Shown here in pieces: positions 44,417 through 45,503 of a stretch of 45,503 nt of DNA. How positions within the stretch are numbered: the stretch's first letter is position 1; each line of letters begins with the position of its first letter. Source of the DNA: SIG598 sp045538015 (GTDB lineage Bacteria > Bacillota > Clostridia > Oscillospirales > Acutalibacteraceae). The position numbers were made by a program, and so were the translations under genes. The stretch spans positions 1 to 45,503 of the forward strand of contig JAZSQO010000048.1 of the NCBI GenBank assembly GCA_045538015.1, written 5' to 3'. The notes beneath the pieces are model-generated. The model did no database searches. It was given only the letters and a program-made list of their open reading frames with translations, and had not been told where the DNA came from.

Positions 44417-44440
44417 TGTGTTATTCGGTGACGATATCGC

Positions 44441-45301
44441 CTATTGACCGGCGTATTTTTTTCTTCGCTCGCTGGCACCCAGCTTCAGATCCTCCGGCTC
44501 GGCGATGAGATTGTCCCGGCCGCACAGCACATGGCGGGAGTCCTCGTAGCCGTACATACCAAAGAAGAATGGGCAGTAGGCGCACTGATCCATAATATAG
44601 CAGTAAATGCCGTCGGTGCGCCGGGCGCCCACGGGGCAGGCGTAGGTGAAAAGGACGTTGTCCTTTTTCTGCACCGGATGGCGCACGCACAGCGCGGTCA
44701 TGTCGTCCCATGCCTTTTCCGCCTTGGCGTTGTACAGCCAGTGGACATGGGGCGGAATGTCGGTGAAGCAGGCCCGGGCGTCCTTCATGTCAAAGGTGTC
44801 CTCCCGGGTCAGGTCGATCTCCAGCACCGAGATGCCCACCGCTTTGAGCTGAGCCTGAGAGCGGCTGTTCTCGCCGAAATCGGTCAGCAGGCGGACGATG
44901 AGCTGGCGCTTTCCCCGGCAAATGAGCAGGCCGGTGATGATGTCGCCGCCCTTGCGGGTGAAATCCAGCCGGTCAATGGGCGTGACCGCCTCGTGCATCA
45001 GCACATGGAGGCCGCCGCCCTCGGGCACAAGGGCACGGTTCTTTTCGTAGGCTGGCAGCCGTATTTTGCCAAGCTCCCCGGCAGCACGGTGCAGAGCGTG
45101 ATAAAGGGAGTTGCGAAAACCGTGGCGGCACTCCTCGCCGTCGGCGTGGGCGAAGTGGTGCTCCACCTCGGTGCCCTTTCTGGCCACAAGGGGCTGGCCG
45201 CAGCCCGGGCAGATACAGCCGCAGGCGGCACCTCTCTCCACCTCGGAAATATGCACCGTCTGTCCGTCGGCGGTCAGCGCGAAAGTGAGCTTGCATTGCA
45301 T
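44441..45301 (-). CDS. CoiA-like zinc-ribbon protein (286 aa)
   Basis: N-terminus matches the CoiA-like pattern: CGCICPGCGQPL (C29, C31, C34) followed by the HHFAHADGEEC block. The middle (GGDIITGLLICRGKRQLIV, then LKAVGISVLEIDL) looks like the PD-(D/E)XK core strands of competence protein CoiA, but the Glu-x-Gln/Lys expected after the third strand is not seen (LIVRLL). The last third has a second Cys set (YACPVGARR, CAYCPFFF, HVLC) that could bind another metal. The ATG at 45301 is chosen for its family-like start, with AGAGG upstream. CoiA takes part in natural transformation; whether this protein is an active nuclease is doubtful. Confidence 0.75.
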   Translation of the reverse strand: MQCKLTFALTADGQTVHISEVERGAACGCICPGCGQPLVARKGTEVEHHFAHADGEECRHGFRNSLYHALHRAAGELGKIRLPAYEKNRALVPEGGGLHVLMHEAVTPIDRLDFTRKGGDIITGLLICRGKRQLIVRLLTDFGENSRSQAQLKAVGISVLEIDLTREDTFDMKDARACFTDIPPHVHWLYNAKAEKAWDDMTALCVRHPVQKKDNVLFTYACPVGARRTDGIYCYIMDQCAYCPFFFGMYGYEDSRHVLCGRDNLIAEPEDLKLGASERRKKYAGQ

Positions 45302-45335
45302 GATAACGATACCTCTGCTTTGATTTGCTGGATAT

Positions 45336-45364
45336 ATCATACAGCATAAACGCGGTTTAATCAA
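45336..45364 (-). promoter_or_regulatory. Promoter of the CoiA-like gene
   Basis: On the minus strand TTGATT (45364-45359), 17-base spacer, TATGAT (45341-45336), 35 bases before the start codon. Confidence 0.65.
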
Positions 45365-45387
45365 GGCAACACCGCACAATTCCCGTT

Positions 45388-45503
45388 TTAGAACTTAAGC
45401 ACGATCTTGCTTGCATCTTTTCCGCCATACTTTACAAAAATGCTCGCCAATACATAGAGTATTGCCTCCGCTTTTTGTTGCGTCTGACGAAAAATCTGAC
45501 TGC
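45388..45503 (-). CDS. 3' end of an unidentified gene cut by the right edge
   Basis: On the minus strand an open frame enters from the right edge and stops at 45388; the last residues read KYGGKDASKIVLKF. It has Lys/Gln-rich, AT-leaning codons unlike its neighbours. The fragment of 37 residues is too short to identify. The sequence just past its stop (45363-45381, AAGGCAACACCGCACAATT) looks like the end of a mobile element, which would make this an element-borne gene. Confidence 0.4.
   Translation of the reverse strand, partial: SQIFRQTQQKAEAILYVLASIFVKYGGKDASKIVLKF

Overview
The window reads as chromosomal DNA of an endospore-forming Clostridia member, most likely Oscillospiraceae/Ruminococcaceae from an animal gut. 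The grounds are both dipicolinate synthase subunits, a cohesin/dockerin surface system with BspA-like leucine-rich-repeat proteins, CWB2 wall-binding repeats, and a Firmicutes-type dgt-dnaG-rpoD block. Species cannot be named from sequence alone.

Left third (1-17780, all + strand): a surface-protein locus. Four secreted BspA-like LRR proteins (the first cut by the left edge) and one CAP-domain protein each end in a type I-like dockerin. A smaller membrane-anchored phosphodiester-glycosidase (NAGPA family) protein sits among them without a dockerin. The last gene encodes a signal peptide, one cohesin, a Thr-rich linker and three CWB2 repeats, so it is a ready-made wall anchor for the dockerin proteins. 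The locus appears to be two operons (3326-7384 and 7607-17721), each driven by a copy of the same terminator-promoter intergenic segment. This is the most novel part: a cellulosome-style display system whose visible cargo is LRR adhesins and a CAP protein instead of glycoside hydrolases.

Middle (17806-24744, all - strand): dgt, dnaG, two tandem primary sigma-factor genes and an ABC exporter, probably read as one long operon from dgt. Two full rpoD paralogues side by side is unusual. The second is preceded by a hairpin that sits between its Shine-Dalgarno and start codon.

24900-30160 is accessory: an ANT(6)-type nucleotidyltransferase, a compact GH32 beta-fructosidase with a GNAT acetyltransferase, an orphan 124-aa protein, and a CotH-type lipoprotein.

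30284-35957 (+): rplS with a structured leader RNA, then a terminator, then signal peptidase I, YlqF/RbgA (with an altered G3 motif), RNase HII, YraN, an M19 dipeptidase and threonine synthase in a tight chain.

36025-42341 (- strand): dipicolinate synthase genes dpaA-dpaB with a sigma-K-like promoter, a short BirA co-transcribed with two large multi-pass membrane proteins of unknown function, an 88-aa membrane protein, a DUF2508-like protein and secG. 42470-44416 (+): an acidic single-pass membrane protein and a DegV protein. 44441-45301 (-): a CoiA-like zinc-ribbon protein. The right edge cuts through the 3' end of an unidentified gene that may belong to a mobile element. No tRNA, rRNA or CRISPR array was seen.
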